Shown piece by piece: positions 1 through 8,816 of a stretch of DNA of 64,000 nucleotides. A program made the position numbers and the translations under genes. The notes beneath the pieces were generated by a model, which was not told the DNA's origin, searched no databases, and saw only the letters and a list, made by a program, of their open reading frames with translations. This DNA comes from Clostridium swellfunianum (lineage in GTDB: Bacteria > Bacillota > Clostridia > Clostridiales > Clostridiaceae), in assembly GCF_023656515.1 (NCBI RefSeq), contig NZ_JAMOFV010000006.1:2960036-3024035 (forward strand), given 5' to 3'. The stretch's first letter is position 1. Each line of letters starts with the position of its first letter.

Positions 1-454
1 TGAATAGGATTGTACCATGATGAAGAAGTCTGTTCCCAAAATAGTATTGTGCATTGCCTGAAAATTTTTTCCCTTCAATTGTTATATCGTTTCTCCCTGA
101 AAACTCAGCATTTACACCTAGTTCCCTTAATGCATTTATCACAGGCTCAGTAAATTTTTTGAAGTTGCTGACAACATCCTTATCATTCTTAACTATGAAG
201 GTAAAATTAAGATTTCCAAAATCATGGTAAACAGCGCCACCGCCAGAAAGACGACGGACTACGTTTATTTTATTATCGGTTATATATTTAAGATTTATTT
301 CTTCTATAGTATTTTGATTTCTTCCAATAATAACTGAGGGCTCGTTTTGCCAGAGTATAACATAGTCCTCATCAGGATTGAAGTATTTGGTAACATATTC
401 TTCAAGAGCTAAATTAAAATGGGGGTTAATACATTCATTTTTTATACTAATCAT
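1..454 (-). CDS. lplA: Lipoate-protein ligase A (partial, 3' end outside window)
   Basis: The reverse strand encodes the first 151 residues of a lipoate/octanoate ligase; the rest lies beyond base 1. Such enzymes adenylate lipoate and attach it to lysines of 2-oxoacid dehydrogenase E2 subunits or GcvH in the cytoplasm. Visible family signatures are NLALEEY near the start, the nucleotide-binding RRLSGGGAVYHD motif around residues 66-77, and GRNDI followed by the conserved lysine region GKKFSGNAQ. The ATG at 454 has an AGGAGA ribosome site 7 bases upstream. It is divergent from the CphA-like gene. Identity is firm; the substrate (scavenged lipoate or octanoate) cannot be told. Confidence 0.93.
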   Translation of the reverse strand, partial: MISIKNECINPHFNLALEEYVTKYFNPDEDYVILWQNEPSVIIGRNQNTIEEINLKYITDNKINVVRRLSGGGAVYHDFGNLNFTFIVKNDKDVVSNFKKFTEPVINALRELGVNAEFSGRNDITIEGKKFSGNAQYYFGNRLLHHGTILF

Positions 455-490
455 AATAAAATCTCCTAATTAATAATTGTTATTAATTAA

Positions 491-519
491 AATATAAATC
501 GAAAACATTTACTTGTCAA
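491..519 (-). promoter_or_regulatory. Promoter of lplA
   Basis: Read on the minus strand: TTGACA at 519-514, a 17-base spacer, and TATATT at 496-491. Downstream of it, between promoter and ribosome site, lies a perfect A/T inverted repeat (arms 467-476 and 480-489, 3-base gap) that could be an operator or just low-complexity sequence. Confidence 0.6.
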
Positions 520-628
520 TGCTACATTTTATTTATTTGCATAAATATAACAGAAAAATTTTGGAATACTAATCATAGGGTTAATATCCATAATTTACTC
601 AAGCAATTTTTATAAGGATGTGGTAATA

Positions 629-2848
629 ATGAGGATAACTTCTCTAAAAGTATATGAAGGAAATAATATAAAAAGAAGAAAGAGAATCATGAATGTTTTT
701 CTTGAAAATGCTTCTGACTCTGAAGTGAAAAAATATTTAAAGGCATACTTCAGGGTTTCCTTTTTGCTTGGCTTTAAAGAACAGCTAGTAGACATAGATA
801 GAGAAGATAACCTCGTTAAGTTGTGGGTTACATATACACAAGAGGAACTCTCTAAGTATCTTTTAAATAACATTTTATATAATCTTGATAACTCTGAAAA
901 AATTGCAGAAAAGGCTAATAGTCTTATTAAGGAAGGATTTTTATATGATATAGTCGCAGCATTCAGAGAAAAAGGATTGCCTGTAATAGATATAAATGAG
1001 GACCTGTTTCAGCTTGGATATGGGAAAAATTCTATTATTATAGGCAAAAATTATCAAAGCTATGAGAATATGGTCAAGGTTGAAGTGTCTAGAAATAGGA
1101 AAAGTCTTTGGCAGCATTTAAGATATTCTCAAATTCCAAAAGTAGAAGGAAGAGTGCTTTACAGTATGGAAGAAATAAAGGATTTGGAGAATTTTAAGTA
1201 TCCTTTAAATCTTCGAAGCATAGATAAATCCATGGATATTAAAATAACTATTTCTGATCAGGAAGAGTTAAATAGGGTTTTGAAAAATATGATGAATATG
1301 TACACAAGGGCCTTTGTGTACAGCGGCAATGTTAAATATAGATTGATTTGCTTCGGTGGAGAAGTGGGGCTGATGCTGAAAAAGGAAGGTGCATACAAGG
1401 TGATTGAGATTAAAGAAAAGAGCCTTGAAGTATTGGAGTTAGCTGAAGCACTAGATAAACTTAAAAAATTTTGTAAAATGATTTACACGAGTATTCCGAT
1501 AGAATTCATGTTTATAGATCTTCAAGAAGAAGAAGAACTTAAAGTTACTGATTTGGGCTGTGTATTTGATGTTGCAGAGGAGTTAAAAGAAGTAAAAGAT
1601 AAGGTTATAGACTATTTTATATATTCTTTATTGAAAAAAAATATAGGTTTGATACCAATAATTTCAGTAACAGGTACAAATGGAAAAACAACTACCTCAA
1701 GACTAATTAACTATATTTTACTTAAGCTTGGCTATAAATCTGCACTTACATCTACAGGTGGAATTTTTATAGCAGGCAGAAAAATCAAAAATGGAGATAC
1801 TACTGGATTTTTAAGTGCTAGAGATGTACTAACTAATACTGAAGTAGATACAGCCGTTATGGAAACAGCAAGAGGTGGAATTCTGAAGAATGGACTGGGT
1901 TATGAAAAAGCTAAGGCAGCTGTTATAACTTCCATATCGGAAGATCATATAGGTATGCATGGTATAAAAAGCACTAAAGATTTAGTTAATATAAAGAGCA
2001 CTATTATTGATGAGGTTGATAGCGGCGGAAAGCTAATTGTTAAGGCACAGCAGGAACTTGTAGAATGTGTGCAAGGCAGGGATAATGTATGCTTATATGA
2101 GGTAGAAAAAAATACTTATATTGGCGAGCACATTAAAAATGGAGGAGAAGCTTTTTATCTTGAGAAGGATTATATAATTTATTGCAAAGATAAACAAGAA
2201 AAAAAGCTTTTAGATGTTAAAAGTATTCCATTTACTCATGGAGGGATATCAAAAGGAAATATAAAAAATATAATGTCGGCTATAGCAGCAGTATCAACAA
2301 TTTATCCGAATGAAAGTGAAATTATAAGCACAATTATGGAGCTCCAATGCGACTTGTATTTTAATCCAGGCAGGCAAAATATATTAGACTTTGATAAATT
2401 TAAGGTAATATTAGATTATGGTCACAATGCTGAAGCATTTCATGAGGTACTAAGCATAGGAAGATCATTAAATCCTACAAAGCTAACAGCTATAATTGCT
2501 GCAGCAGGAGATAGAATGGATAGGCATATAAAGGAGCTTGGTTATATATCTGCTCAATATTGTGATGATATAATAATCAGAGAGCAAGCTGATTTAAGAG
2601 GAAGGGCTGTTGGAGAAAGTGCTGGGTTAATAAAGCAGGGAATTTTTGAGGCAAACTTTAACGAGCAAAACTTAAAAGTTATATTAAAGGAAGAGGATGC
2701 GATAGTATATGCTATGGAACATTCTCAGCATGGCGAGGTTATAGTATTGTTTACCCAATGCTTAGATGTTATTATACCCGAAATAAATAGGTATCTAGAA
2801 AAGCAAGGGTTGCCTTTGATTGGCCAAGATTTAGACTTATCGCATTAA
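629..2848 (+). CDS. CphA-like Mur ligase-domain protein (cyanophycin synthetase-like)
   Basis: A 739-residue protein. The C-terminal half is a Mur-ligase module: P-loop TGTNGKTTT at about 348-356, the acidic SEDHIGMHG region, and a C-terminal ligase domain with DYGHNAEAF, which closely follow the M domain of cyanophycin synthetase. The N-terminal part resembles the CphA N domain, but only about 190 residues separate it from the Mur module, less than the roughly 300-residue ATP-grasp domain of CphA (usually near 870 residues), so the ATP-grasp part looks shortened. Full Asp-Arg polymer synthesis is therefore uncertain; it may be an ATP-dependent amino-acid or peptide ligase. The ATG at 629 is chosen over a GTG at 620 because AAGGA lies 10 bases before it. 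No cyanophycinase gene is in the window. Confidence 0.75.
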   Translation: MRITSLKVYEGNNIKRRKRIMNVFLENASDSEVKKYLKAYFRVSFLLGFKEQLVDIDREDNLVKLWVTYTQEELSKYLLNNILYNLDNSEKIAEKANSLIKEGFLYDIVAAFREKGLPVIDINEDLFQLGYGKNSIIIGKNYQSYENMVKVEVSRNRKSLWQHLRYSQIPKVEGRVLYSMEEIKDLENFKYPLNLRSIDKSMDIKITISDQEELNRVLKNMMNMYTRAFVYSGNVKYRLICFGGEVGLMLKKEGAYKVIEIKEKSLEVLELAEALDKLKKFCKMIYTSIPIEFMFIDLQEEEELKVTDLGCVFDVAEELKEVKDKVIDYFIYSLLKKNIGLIPIISVTGTNGKTTTSRLINYILLKLGYKSALTSTGGIFIAGRKIKNGDTTGFLSARDVLTNTEVDTAVMETARGGILKNGLGYEKAKAAVITSISEDHIGMHGIKSTKDLVNIKSTIIDEVDSGGKLIVKAQQELVECVQGRDNVCLYEVEKNTYIGEHIKNGGEAFYLEKDYIIYCKDKQEKKLLDVKSIPFTHGGISKGNIKNIMSAIAAVSTIYPNESEIISTIMELQCDLYFNPGRQNILDFDKFKVILDYGHNAEAFHEVLSIGRSLNPTKLTAIIAAAGDRMDRHIKELGYISAQYCDDIIIREQADLRGRAVGESAGLIKQGIFEANFNEQNLKVILKEEDAIVYAMEHSQHGEVIVLFTQCLDVIIPEINRYLEKQGLPLIGQDLDLSH

Positions 2849-2898
2849 ATTTAAAGGGCTAAAGAGATGTCAGCATGATTAGCCCTTTAAATTTTATA
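2847..2898 (+). terminator. Rho-independent terminator after the CphA-like gene
   Basis: Perfect 16-bp inverted repeat (2847-2862 with 2879-2894) that starts at the stop codon, has a GGGCT core, and ends in a short T-rich stretch. Confidence 0.8.
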
Positions 2899-2968
2899 AA
2901 TTAGTATCAGTGCCGAAAATGGTTATATGGTTATATGGTAATATTTTATTCAGCTAAATACTTATAGG

Positions 2969-2997
2969 TTGAATTAAAATACTAATAATACTATAAT
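2969..2997 (+). promoter_or_regulatory. SigA-type promoter of the arsR-family gene
   Basis: TTGAAT at 2969-2974, 17-base spacer, perfect TATAAT at 2992-2997. Transcription should start near 3004, just before the inverted repeat at 3017-3056. Confidence 0.7.
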
Positions 2998-3016
2998 AGG
3001 TAAAAAGAAGGTTGTT

Positions 3017-3056
3017 TTATTCCTGTAACATTAAATTACTATTGTTGCAGGAATAA
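3017..3056 (+). promoter_or_regulatory. Long inverted repeat in the leader of the ArsR gene
   Basis: Arms of 13 bases (3017-3029 and 3044-3056) match at 12 of 13 positions around a 14-base A/T loop; the core half is TTATTCCTG/CAGGAATAA. It lies between the predicted start point and the ribosome site and has no T-tract after it, so an autoregulatory operator or leader hairpin is more likely than a terminator. Confidence 0.45.
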
Positions 3057-3074
3057 GAAATATAAGGTGGTTGA

Positions 3075-3434
3075 ATGGAAAGTAACATAGAAGTATGTAA
3101 CTGCACAGAGATACATAAGGATTGTGTGAACTGCGTTAAGGAAAATATGCTTAGTAACAAAGTGTTTACTGATTTGTCTGAGCTTTTTAAGGTGTTTGGA
3201 GATTATACTAGAATAAAAATAATATATGCGCTCTTTAAAAAAGAACTTTGTGTTTGCGATATTGCTGAGCTTTTAGGAATGAGTCAGTCCTCAATTTCCC
3301 ACCAGCTTAGAGTGTTAAAAGCAGCAAGGCTTGTTAAGTTTAGAAAAGAAGGTAAGGTTGTTTATTATTCTCTTGACGATGAGCATATTGGAAGCATTTT
3401 TAATGCAGGACTTGAACATTTAGGGCATGAATAG
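3075..3434 (+). CDS. ArsR/SmtB-family metal-responsive repressor
   Basis: A 119-residue winged-helix repressor; family members leave DNA when metal binds. The HTH is around residues 60-82 (SQSSISHQLRVL). Two metal sites can be read. ELCVCD (C59, C61), with N-terminal C8/C10 and C17/C20, matches the alpha3N thiol site of CadC. D102, H104, H115 and H118 have the +2, +11, +3 spacing of the CzrA alpha5 zinc site. The protein may therefore sense both soft metals (Cd/Pb) and Zn. No metal transporter is adjacent: the next gene, 49 bases downstream, is a creatininase-family gene. AAGGTGG precedes the ATG. The family is certain; the metal is inferred. Confidence 0.9.
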   Translation: MESNIEVCNCTEIHKDCVNCVKENMLSNKVFTDLSELFKVFGDYTRIKIIYALFKKELCVCDIAELLGMSQSSISHQLRVLKAARLVKFRKEGKVVYYSLDDEHIGSIFNAGLEHLGHE

Positions 3435-3483
3435 AGTATTATCTGTCGATTGCTAAGCGGCGGAGGTAAAGGGGGGATATATA

Positions 3484-4209
3484 ATGTACTTAGTTAATTA
3501 TACTAGTGATGACTTTAAAGCTAATTTATCAAAAGCTGAAATTGCTATTGTTCCAATAGGTTCTGTTGAGGCTCATGGACATCACTTACCTCTTGGAACA
3601 GATATTTTTTCACCAAGGCTTTTTTGCAAATTAATAAATGAAAGAATAGGTGAGGAAATTTGGATTGCGCCAGAAATTCCATATGGCCAAAGCTATGATT
3701 TATCTGTATACCCGGGAACTATAAATATTCCAACTGAGATAGTATCGAATTATATTTTTTTTGTAGGAAAAAGTCTATTAGCCAATGGTATGAAAAAGCT
3801 AATATTTTTAAATGGTCACGGTGGAAATGTAAATGCTCTTAATCTTGCCAGTGAAAAGCTTATGCAGCTTGGTATGGACGTTGTAATAATAAATTGGTGG
3901 CTTGATTTTTCAAAGGATATCTTAACTGTAACAGAAGGACAAGGACATGCAGGGGAAGATGAAAGCTCAGCAATTCTATACTATGATGAAAAACTTGTTC
4001 AGATGGATAAGGCAATCAAGAATACAAAGAAGCCTTTAATGAGGGTATACTTTAAGGACAGAGGAAGTGTACTGTATGAAAATGCGCTTTCTGGAGATGC
4101 AACTCTTGCTACTGTAGAAAAGGGTGAGAAAATATTTAAATTGCTTACGGAAAAAATGATAGAACTTATTCACAATTTTAAGGCTGGAAAATATTATATA
4201 CAAGAATAG
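3484..4209 (+). CDS. Creatininase-family amidohydrolase
   Basis: A 241-residue cytoplasmic metalloenzyme of the creatinine amidohydrolase fold. Metal and active-site motifs are present: E29, H31 and H33 in SVEAHGHHLPLGTD, D40, the NGHGGN loop at 110-115, and GHAGEDESS around 154-162. Family members open cyclic amides (creatinine, formamidopyrimidines, mycofactocin peptide), so the substrate cannot be assigned. It follows the ArsR gene on the same strand with a strong AGGGGGG-like ribosome site and is closed by a terminator, so the two may be cotranscribed and metal-dependent expression is possible. Exact function is unknown. Confidence 0.85.
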   Translation: MYLVNYTSDDFKANLSKAEIAIVPIGSVEAHGHHLPLGTDIFSPRLFCKLINERIGEEIWIAPEIPYGQSYDLSVYPGTINIPTEIVSNYIFFVGKSLLANGMKKLIFLNGHGGNVNALNLASEKLMQLGMDVVIINWWLDFSKDILTVTEGQGHAGEDESSAILYYDEKLVQMDKAIKNTKKPLMRVYFKDRGSVLYENALSGDATLATVEKGEKIFKLLTEKMIELIHNFKAGKYYIQE

Positions 4210-4212
4210 AAA

Positions 4213-4249
4213 ATAAGTAGATTGCTTTGCAATCTACTTATAAATTTTT
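4213..4249 (+). terminator. Terminator after the creatininase gene
   Basis: Perfect 13-bp stem (4213-4225 with 4229-4241) with a TTT loop, followed by AAATTTTT. Confidence 0.85.
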
Positions 4250-4590
4250 AGACTAGCATATTCTTTAGCTTTTCTATATACTCATAAAAAACAGATGAGT
4301 ATCAATTTTTAAATTCATCCTCTCACAAAATATTTTTTCTAATGCTTGCCAGTAACTATATAAAAAACATTAAAATTAACTTGTATAAAATTGAATTTGT
4401 GATAAAATTAATAGGAATATATGTTCTTGGAGTTAAAGAGAGGAGAATCAAAGCATAATCAAAAGCGCAATTCTAGAAATTTTGAGGTTTCTATTTGAAA
4501 TTATTTTTAATATTTTATGAAGAGTATATCTAATGTAGGTTATTTTGGTTTATAATCTGTAATATGATATTATTCTGGGGATTAATATAT
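4250..4590 (+). promoter_or_regulatory. Gene-free A/T-rich region with probable ftsH promoter
   Basis: No convincing gene is seen. The best promoter is TTGTAT at 4381-4386, a 16-base spacer and TAAAAT at 4403-4408. If used, the ftsH mRNA would have a leader of over 300 bases ending in the hairpin repeats at 4591-4732. Confidence 0.4.
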
Positions 4591-4732
4591 AGAAGGCACG
4601 AGTATCGATAATACTTGTGCAGAATAAGGAATACAGGAGGCGCAAGTATTAATAATGCTTGTGCACAGAATAAGGAATACAGGAGGCGCAAGTATTAATA
4701 ATGCTTGTGCACAGAATAAGGAATACAGGAGG
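4591..4732 (+). repeat. Three tandem hairpin + Shine-Dalgarno units before ftsH
   Basis: Three head-to-tail units of 44, 46 and 46 bases lie directly before the ftsH start. Each has a 10-11 bp RNA hairpin (4596-4620, 4640-4664, 4686-4710), then AGAATAAGGAATAC, then AGGAGG (4635, 4681, 4727). The last AGGAGG is the real ribosome site. Differences between unit 1 and units 2-3 keep the stems paired through G-U pairs, which suggests the RNA structure matters. The first base of hairpins 2 and 3 is the last G of the preceding AGGAGG, so those two sites are partly in structure. Confidence 0.85.
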
Positions 4733-4737
4733 GTAAC

Positions 4738-6561
4738 ATGTTTGACAACAAGAAATTCAAATATACGGCATATTATGCTGTAGGTGCTGCTATAGTATTA
4801 ATGATTTTAAACTTTGTTTTAGTAGATATGAAAACTCAATCAATTAAATACAACGAGTTTTTACAGATGGTAAACGAAAAGAGGGTTGAAGAAGTTCAAA
4901 TATCTAGGGATAGACTAATTATAATACCGAAGACAGAAGAGGGTCAGAAGAAAAAAATAATGTATACAGGAAATGTAGGAGATCCTCAACTTATTGAAAA
5001 CCTTAAGACTGCAGGAGTTACTTTTAATTCTGTAGTTCCCGATAATAATCCTTTTAAAAACTTTTTTATAAACTGGGTACTTCCAATAATTATGTTTACC
5101 TTTTTAGGAAGGCTTATATTTGGAAGGCTAGATAAAAAGCTTGGAAGCGGCGTTATGTCCTTTGGGAAGAACACTGCAAAGCTATATGCAGAAAATGAGA
5201 CAGGAAAGACTTTTGCAGATGTAGCAGGTCAAGATGAGGCTAAAGAATCCTTGGTGGAGATTGTTGATTTCCTTCATCAACCGCAAAAGTACACAGAAAT
5301 TGGTGCTAAGCTGCCTAAAGGGGCACTTTTAGTAGGTCCTCCTGGAACAGGTAAGACTCTTCTTGCAAAGGCAGTGGCTGGAGAGGCTAAGGTGCCTTTC
5401 TTCTCAATGTCTGGCTCTGAATTCGTTGAAATGTTTGTTGGTATGGGTGCTGCTAGAGTTAGAGATTTGTTTAAGCAAGCTGCAGAAAAAGCTCCATGTA
5501 TAATTTTTATTGACGAAATTGATGCCATAGGTAAGAGCAGAGAAGGAAATATTAGCGGGAACGATGAAAGAGAACAGACACTAAACCAGCTTTTAGCTGA
5601 GATGGACGGTTTTGATTCTACAAAGCCTGTGGTTATTCTGGCTGCTACAAACAGACCTGAAATACTTGATAAGGCTCTTTTGAGACCAGGTCGTTTTGAC
5701 AGGAGAGTTATAGTTGACAGACCTGATTTAAAAGGAAGGGAAGCTATTTTAAAGGTCCACTTAAAGGCTGTAAAGTATTCCGAAGATTTAAATACAGAAG
5801 CTATAGCAAAAGCAACCCCTGGTGCTGTAGGCGCTGATTTAGCCAATATGGTAAATGAAGCAGCTCTTAGAGCAGTTAAGCATTCAAGGAAAGAAATTAT
5901 ACAAGAGGATTTAGAAGAGGCAATTGAGGTTATAATAGCAGGTAAAGAGAAGAAGGACAGGATAATGTCAGATAAGGAAAAGAAGACTGTTGCTTTCCAC
6001 GAGGTAGGTCATGCCTTAGTGGCAGCACTTTTAAAAGGAACAGATCCTGTTCACAAGATAACTATTGTACCAAGAACTATGGGAGCTTTAGGGTATACTA
6101 TGCAGCTTCCTGAAGAGGATAAATATCTATCAACTAAGGAAGAACTTTTAAATCAAATTTCCATCCTTTTAGGTGGAAGGGCTGCAGAAGAAGTGGAATT
6201 TGATTCTATTTCAACTGGCGCATCAAACGATATAGAAAGAGCTACTCAAACCGCAAGAAGTATGGTAACCATGTATGGAATGTCTGATCGTTTTGATATG
6301 ATGGGACTTGAATCTCCATCAAACAGGTATCTCGATGGCAGGCCGGTACAAAATTGCAGTGCAGAGACTTCTGCGATAATAGATGAAGAAACTTTAAACA
6401 TTATAAAAGAGGCTCACCAGAAAGCTAAGGATATTCTGAAAAATAACAGAGAACTTATGACTAATATAGCAGAAAGACTTTTAGAAAAAGAAACAATAAT
6501 GGGTGACGAGTTTATGGAAATAGTTAAGGAAAGCGGTGTTCTTGAAAGTCTAGATAAATAA
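4738..6561 (+). CDS. ftsH: ATP-dependent zinc metalloprotease FtsH
   Basis: A 607-residue membrane AAA+ protease that degrades misfolded membrane proteins and unstable regulators. Transmembrane segments lie near 11-28 and 108-127, flanking an extracytoplasmic segment. The AAA+ module has Walker A GPPGTGKT (200-207), Walker B IIFIDEID (D259, E260) and the second-region-of-homology stretch ending [10 protein letters not shown]. The protease domain has H421-E-V-G-H425 as zinc ligands (most FtsH proteins have HEAGH) and D498 as the third. Length is close to the usual 600-650; the C-terminal tail is short. The start is fixed by AGGAGG 5 bases upstream, the third copy in the leader repeat. helD follows 19 bases downstream, probably in the same transcript. 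Confidence 0.97.
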   Translation: MFDNKKFKYTAYYAVGAAIVLMILNFVLVDMKTQSIKYNEFLQMVNEKRVEEVQISRDRLIIIPKTEEGQKKKIMYTGNVGDPQLIENLKTAGVTFNSVVPDNNPFKNFFINWVLPIIMFTFLGRLIFGRLDKKLGSGVMSFGKNTAKLYAENETGKTFADVAGQDEAKESLVEIVDFLHQPQKYTEIGAKLPKGALLVGPPGTGKTLLAKAVAGEAKVPFFSMSGSEFVEMFVGMGAARVRDLFKQAAEKAPCIIFIDEIDAIGKSREGNISGNDEREQTLNQLLAEMDGFDSTKPVVILAATNRPEILDKALLRPGRFDRRVIVDRPDLKGREAILKVHLKAVKYSEDLNTEAIAKATPGAVGADLANMVNEAALRAVKHSRKEIIQEDLEEAIEVIIAGKEKKDRIMSDKEKKTVAFHEVGHALVAALLKGTDPVHKITIVPRTMGALGYTMQLPEEDKYLSTKEELLNQISILLGGRAAEEVEFDSISTGASNDIERATQTARSMVTMYGMSDRFDMMGLESPSNRYLDGRPVQNCSAETSAIIDEETLNIIKEAHQKAKDILKNNRELMTNIAERLLEKETIMGDEFMEIVKESGVLESLDK

Positions 6562-6580
6562 GATTAGGGGAGCGGTGCTA

Positions 6581-8716
6581 ATGGAAAATGAAGATTTAAA
6601 GCTTGAAAAGCAGATGGCTATTGAGAAAGAAATGCAGCTGAATCTTGAGATTGAGAAGCTTAGAGATGTTGTTGATCAGATAAATAGGGAAGTTTTAAAT
6701 TATATAAGCAAGCGAAAAGAAATGTCAGATTATATCCAAGACTACAGAAAAAATGTTTTGGAGGAATATAGAGATGATGAAGACAAGGTTATTGAATATT
6801 TTGACCACGAAAGATTTGTAAAAGAGGAAGCCTTCAAGACAATAGATAGAAGGCTTAAGGAACTTACAATATTAGCTACTGCACCATATTTTGGAAGAGT
6901 AGATTTCAGGGACGAAGAGTTCGATGATTTAGGAAGTATTTATGTGGGTAGATTTGGAATGACTCCAGAGGGTGAATACGAGCCTGTAGTGATTGATTGG
7001 AGAGCTCCTGTAGCAGCCTTATTTTATACAAGCAGCCTTGGTCAAAACTCTTACACTGCTCCAGCTGGAAAGGTAGATGTAAATATACTTTTAAAGAGGC
7101 AGTATATTATTAAAAGAGCAAAGCTAATTGGATTGTTTGATTCAGCTTTGGACATTAGGGATGACATACTTCAAATGGTTTTAAGTGGCAATACTTCCGA
7201 TAAACTTCGTGATATAATAATGACTATCCAGGAAGAACAGGACAATCTAATAAGGCAGCCTAAGGATAAGACCATCGTAGTTGATGGTGTAGCAGGTAGT
7301 GGTAAGACTACAATTGCTCTTCATAGGGTTGCATACCTTCTTTACAATCATAGAGATACTCTACAGGACAAGGTGCTTATATTGGGTCCTAACAGTATTT
7401 TTATGGAATATATAGGTACTGTACTTCCGAGCTTAGGTGAGGTTGGAGTTAGACAGACAACCTTTAGAGATTTTGCATTAGATATTTTAGAAATGAACAA
7501 TATTATGAGTTTTAAGGAATATATGGAGAGAGTTTTAAATAATGATAAGGAATTTATTGATGATATCCTTTATAAAACTTCCATGGACTTTTTACATGAG
7601 ATAAACAGTTTTGTAGATAGATTAGACAAGGAATATTTTAAGATTAATAATGTTAGATTTTATGATAGAACGGTAATTAATTCAGAGGAACTTAAGGAGC
7701 TGTTTACTAATTACTATAAAGATATGCCTCTTTTTAGAAGAAGTAAAAAAATAAGAAGAATTGTATTTTCAAAGCTTAGAGACTATAGAGATGAAGAAGT
7801 AAGAAGAATTCAAAAGGAATACAATGAAAGAATTGCCAAAATGACTAAGTCTGAGCTTGAAATATATGAAACTTCCCTTAATATGAAGAGAAAGCATGAT
7901 ATTAGAGAAGTTATTAAAGAGGTTATGAAAGCAAAAAAAGAAATGGCTTGGATACAAAATCCTGACTGTATTGATCTTTATGGTGAATTTAATAGAAGTG
8001 ATGAATTTACTCAGGATGATTTAGCGCCAATACTTTATCTTAAAATTAAGCTTGAAGGATTAAAAATTAAGGAAGAAACTAAGCATGTAGTTATAGACGA
8101 AGCTCAAGATTATAGTCCTATACAGTTTTTAGTTATCAAAGAACTTACAAGATGCAGTTCAATGACTATTGTTGGAGACAGCAATCAAAGATTGCTTCCT
8201 TTAGAAGGCAAGACTCCAATGCTTCAGCTTGGAGAAATTGTACCAACTTTAAGCATTGAAGATTTTAATTTGTATAAGAGCTACAGATCTACAAAGGAAA
8301 TTATGGAGTATGCAAATAGATATATTGGTGACAGCAGAATAATCCCTCTTGTTAGAAGTGGAGAAGCGGTTCAAGAGATAATTGTTAATAATGAAGAACA
8401 GCTGGTGGAAAAAATAGACGAAGCCCTTCATAACTTGAAAGAAAAAGAATATGAAAATATAGCTGTACTATGCAGAGATCTAGAAGAAACAGAAAGGCTT
8501 GGGGCAAAACTTAAAGCAAGAGATTATGTTAAGGTAATTGACAATGAAGATATAGTTTACAGCGGAGGTATCGTAGTTATTCCCTCTTATTTTGCAAAGG
8601 GACTTGAGTTTGATGCTGTAATACTGCTTCAGCATAAGGATAAAGAGCAGGAAAGCAAGCTTAACTATGTTATGGCTACGAGAGCACTGCATGAATTAAA
8701 AGTATTTAAGATATAG
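6581..8716 (+). CDS. helD: HelD-type RNA polymerase-recycling ATPase (UvrD-like)
   Basis: A 711-residue SF1 helicase-fold protein of the HelD type, which binds RNA polymerase and uses ATP to release stalled or DNA-bound enzyme. The first ~75 residues are a charged coiled coil, as in the HelD arm that enters the polymerase secondary channel. Walker A GVAGSGKT is at 236-243; a DEAQDYSP motif (Walker B) and a C-terminal region with KGLEFDAVI and VMATRALHEL follow. The ATG at 6581 has AGGGGAG 8 bases upstream; an in-frame GTG at 6575 is too close to that site. It lies 19 bases after ftsH. The protein ends soon after the last helicase motif, slightly short for the family, but no frameshift is visible. 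Confidence 0.92.
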   Translation: MENEDLKLEKQMAIEKEMQLNLEIEKLRDVVDQINREVLNYISKRKEMSDYIQDYRKNVLEEYRDDEDKVIEYFDHERFVKEEAFKTIDRRLKELTILATAPYFGRVDFRDEEFDDLGSIYVGRFGMTPEGEYEPVVIDWRAPVAALFYTSSLGQNSYTAPAGKVDVNILLKRQYIIKRAKLIGLFDSALDIRDDILQMVLSGNTSDKLRDIIMTIQEEQDNLIRQPKDKTIVVDGVAGSGKTTIALHRVAYLLYNHRDTLQDKVLILGPNSIFMEYIGTVLPSLGEVGVRQTTFRDFALDILEMNNIMSFKEYMERVLNNDKEFIDDILYKTSMDFLHEINSFVDRLDKEYFKINNVRFYDRTVINSEELKELFTNYYKDMPLFRRSKKIRRIVFSKLRDYRDEEVRRIQKEYNERIAKMTKSELEIYETSLNMKRKHDIREVIKEVMKAKKEMAWIQNPDCIDLYGEFNRSDEFTQDDLAPILYLKIKLEGLKIKEETKHVVIDEAQDYSPIQFLVIKELTRCSSMTIVGDSNQRLLPLEGKTPMLQLGEIVPTLSIEDFNLYKSYRSTKEIMEYANRYIGDSRIIPLVRSGEAVQEIIVNNEEQLVEKIDEALHNLKEKEYENIAVLCRDLEETERLGAKLKARDYVKVIDNEDIVYSGGIVVIPSYFAKGLEFDAVILLQHKDKEQESKLNYVMATRALHELKVFKI

Positions 8717-8724
8717 CATAATCT

Positions 8725-8752
8725 AAGAGGGATTTTATTCCCTCTTTTTTTC
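8725..8752 (+). terminator. Terminator after helD
   Basis: Stem AAGAGGGA/TCCCTCTT (8725-8732 with 8739-8746) followed by a run of T. Confidence 0.9.
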
Positions 8753-8816
8753 ATTAACAGCTATGTGGTATACTAAGGATTAGAATAGTGATAATTAACG
8801 GAGTTGAAATTTTATT

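Noticed and set aside
4251-4330. Possible C-terminal remnant of a minus-strand gene (reads YEYIEKLKNMLV before a stop)
   Set aside because: Too short, with a stop just upstream and no recognisable family; only the nearby two-sided terminator favoured it.
4655-4800. Small upstream open frame starting inside the ftsH hairpin repeats and overlapping the ftsH start
   Set aside because: Its ATG is 14 bases from the nearest AGGAGG and lies in a hairpin; it merely translates the repeats.
5277-5846. A 189-codon open frame on the minus strand inside ftsH
   Set aside because: It is antisense to the AAA+ domain of ftsH, has no ribosome site and no recognisable family; it is a shadow of the real gene's codon use.
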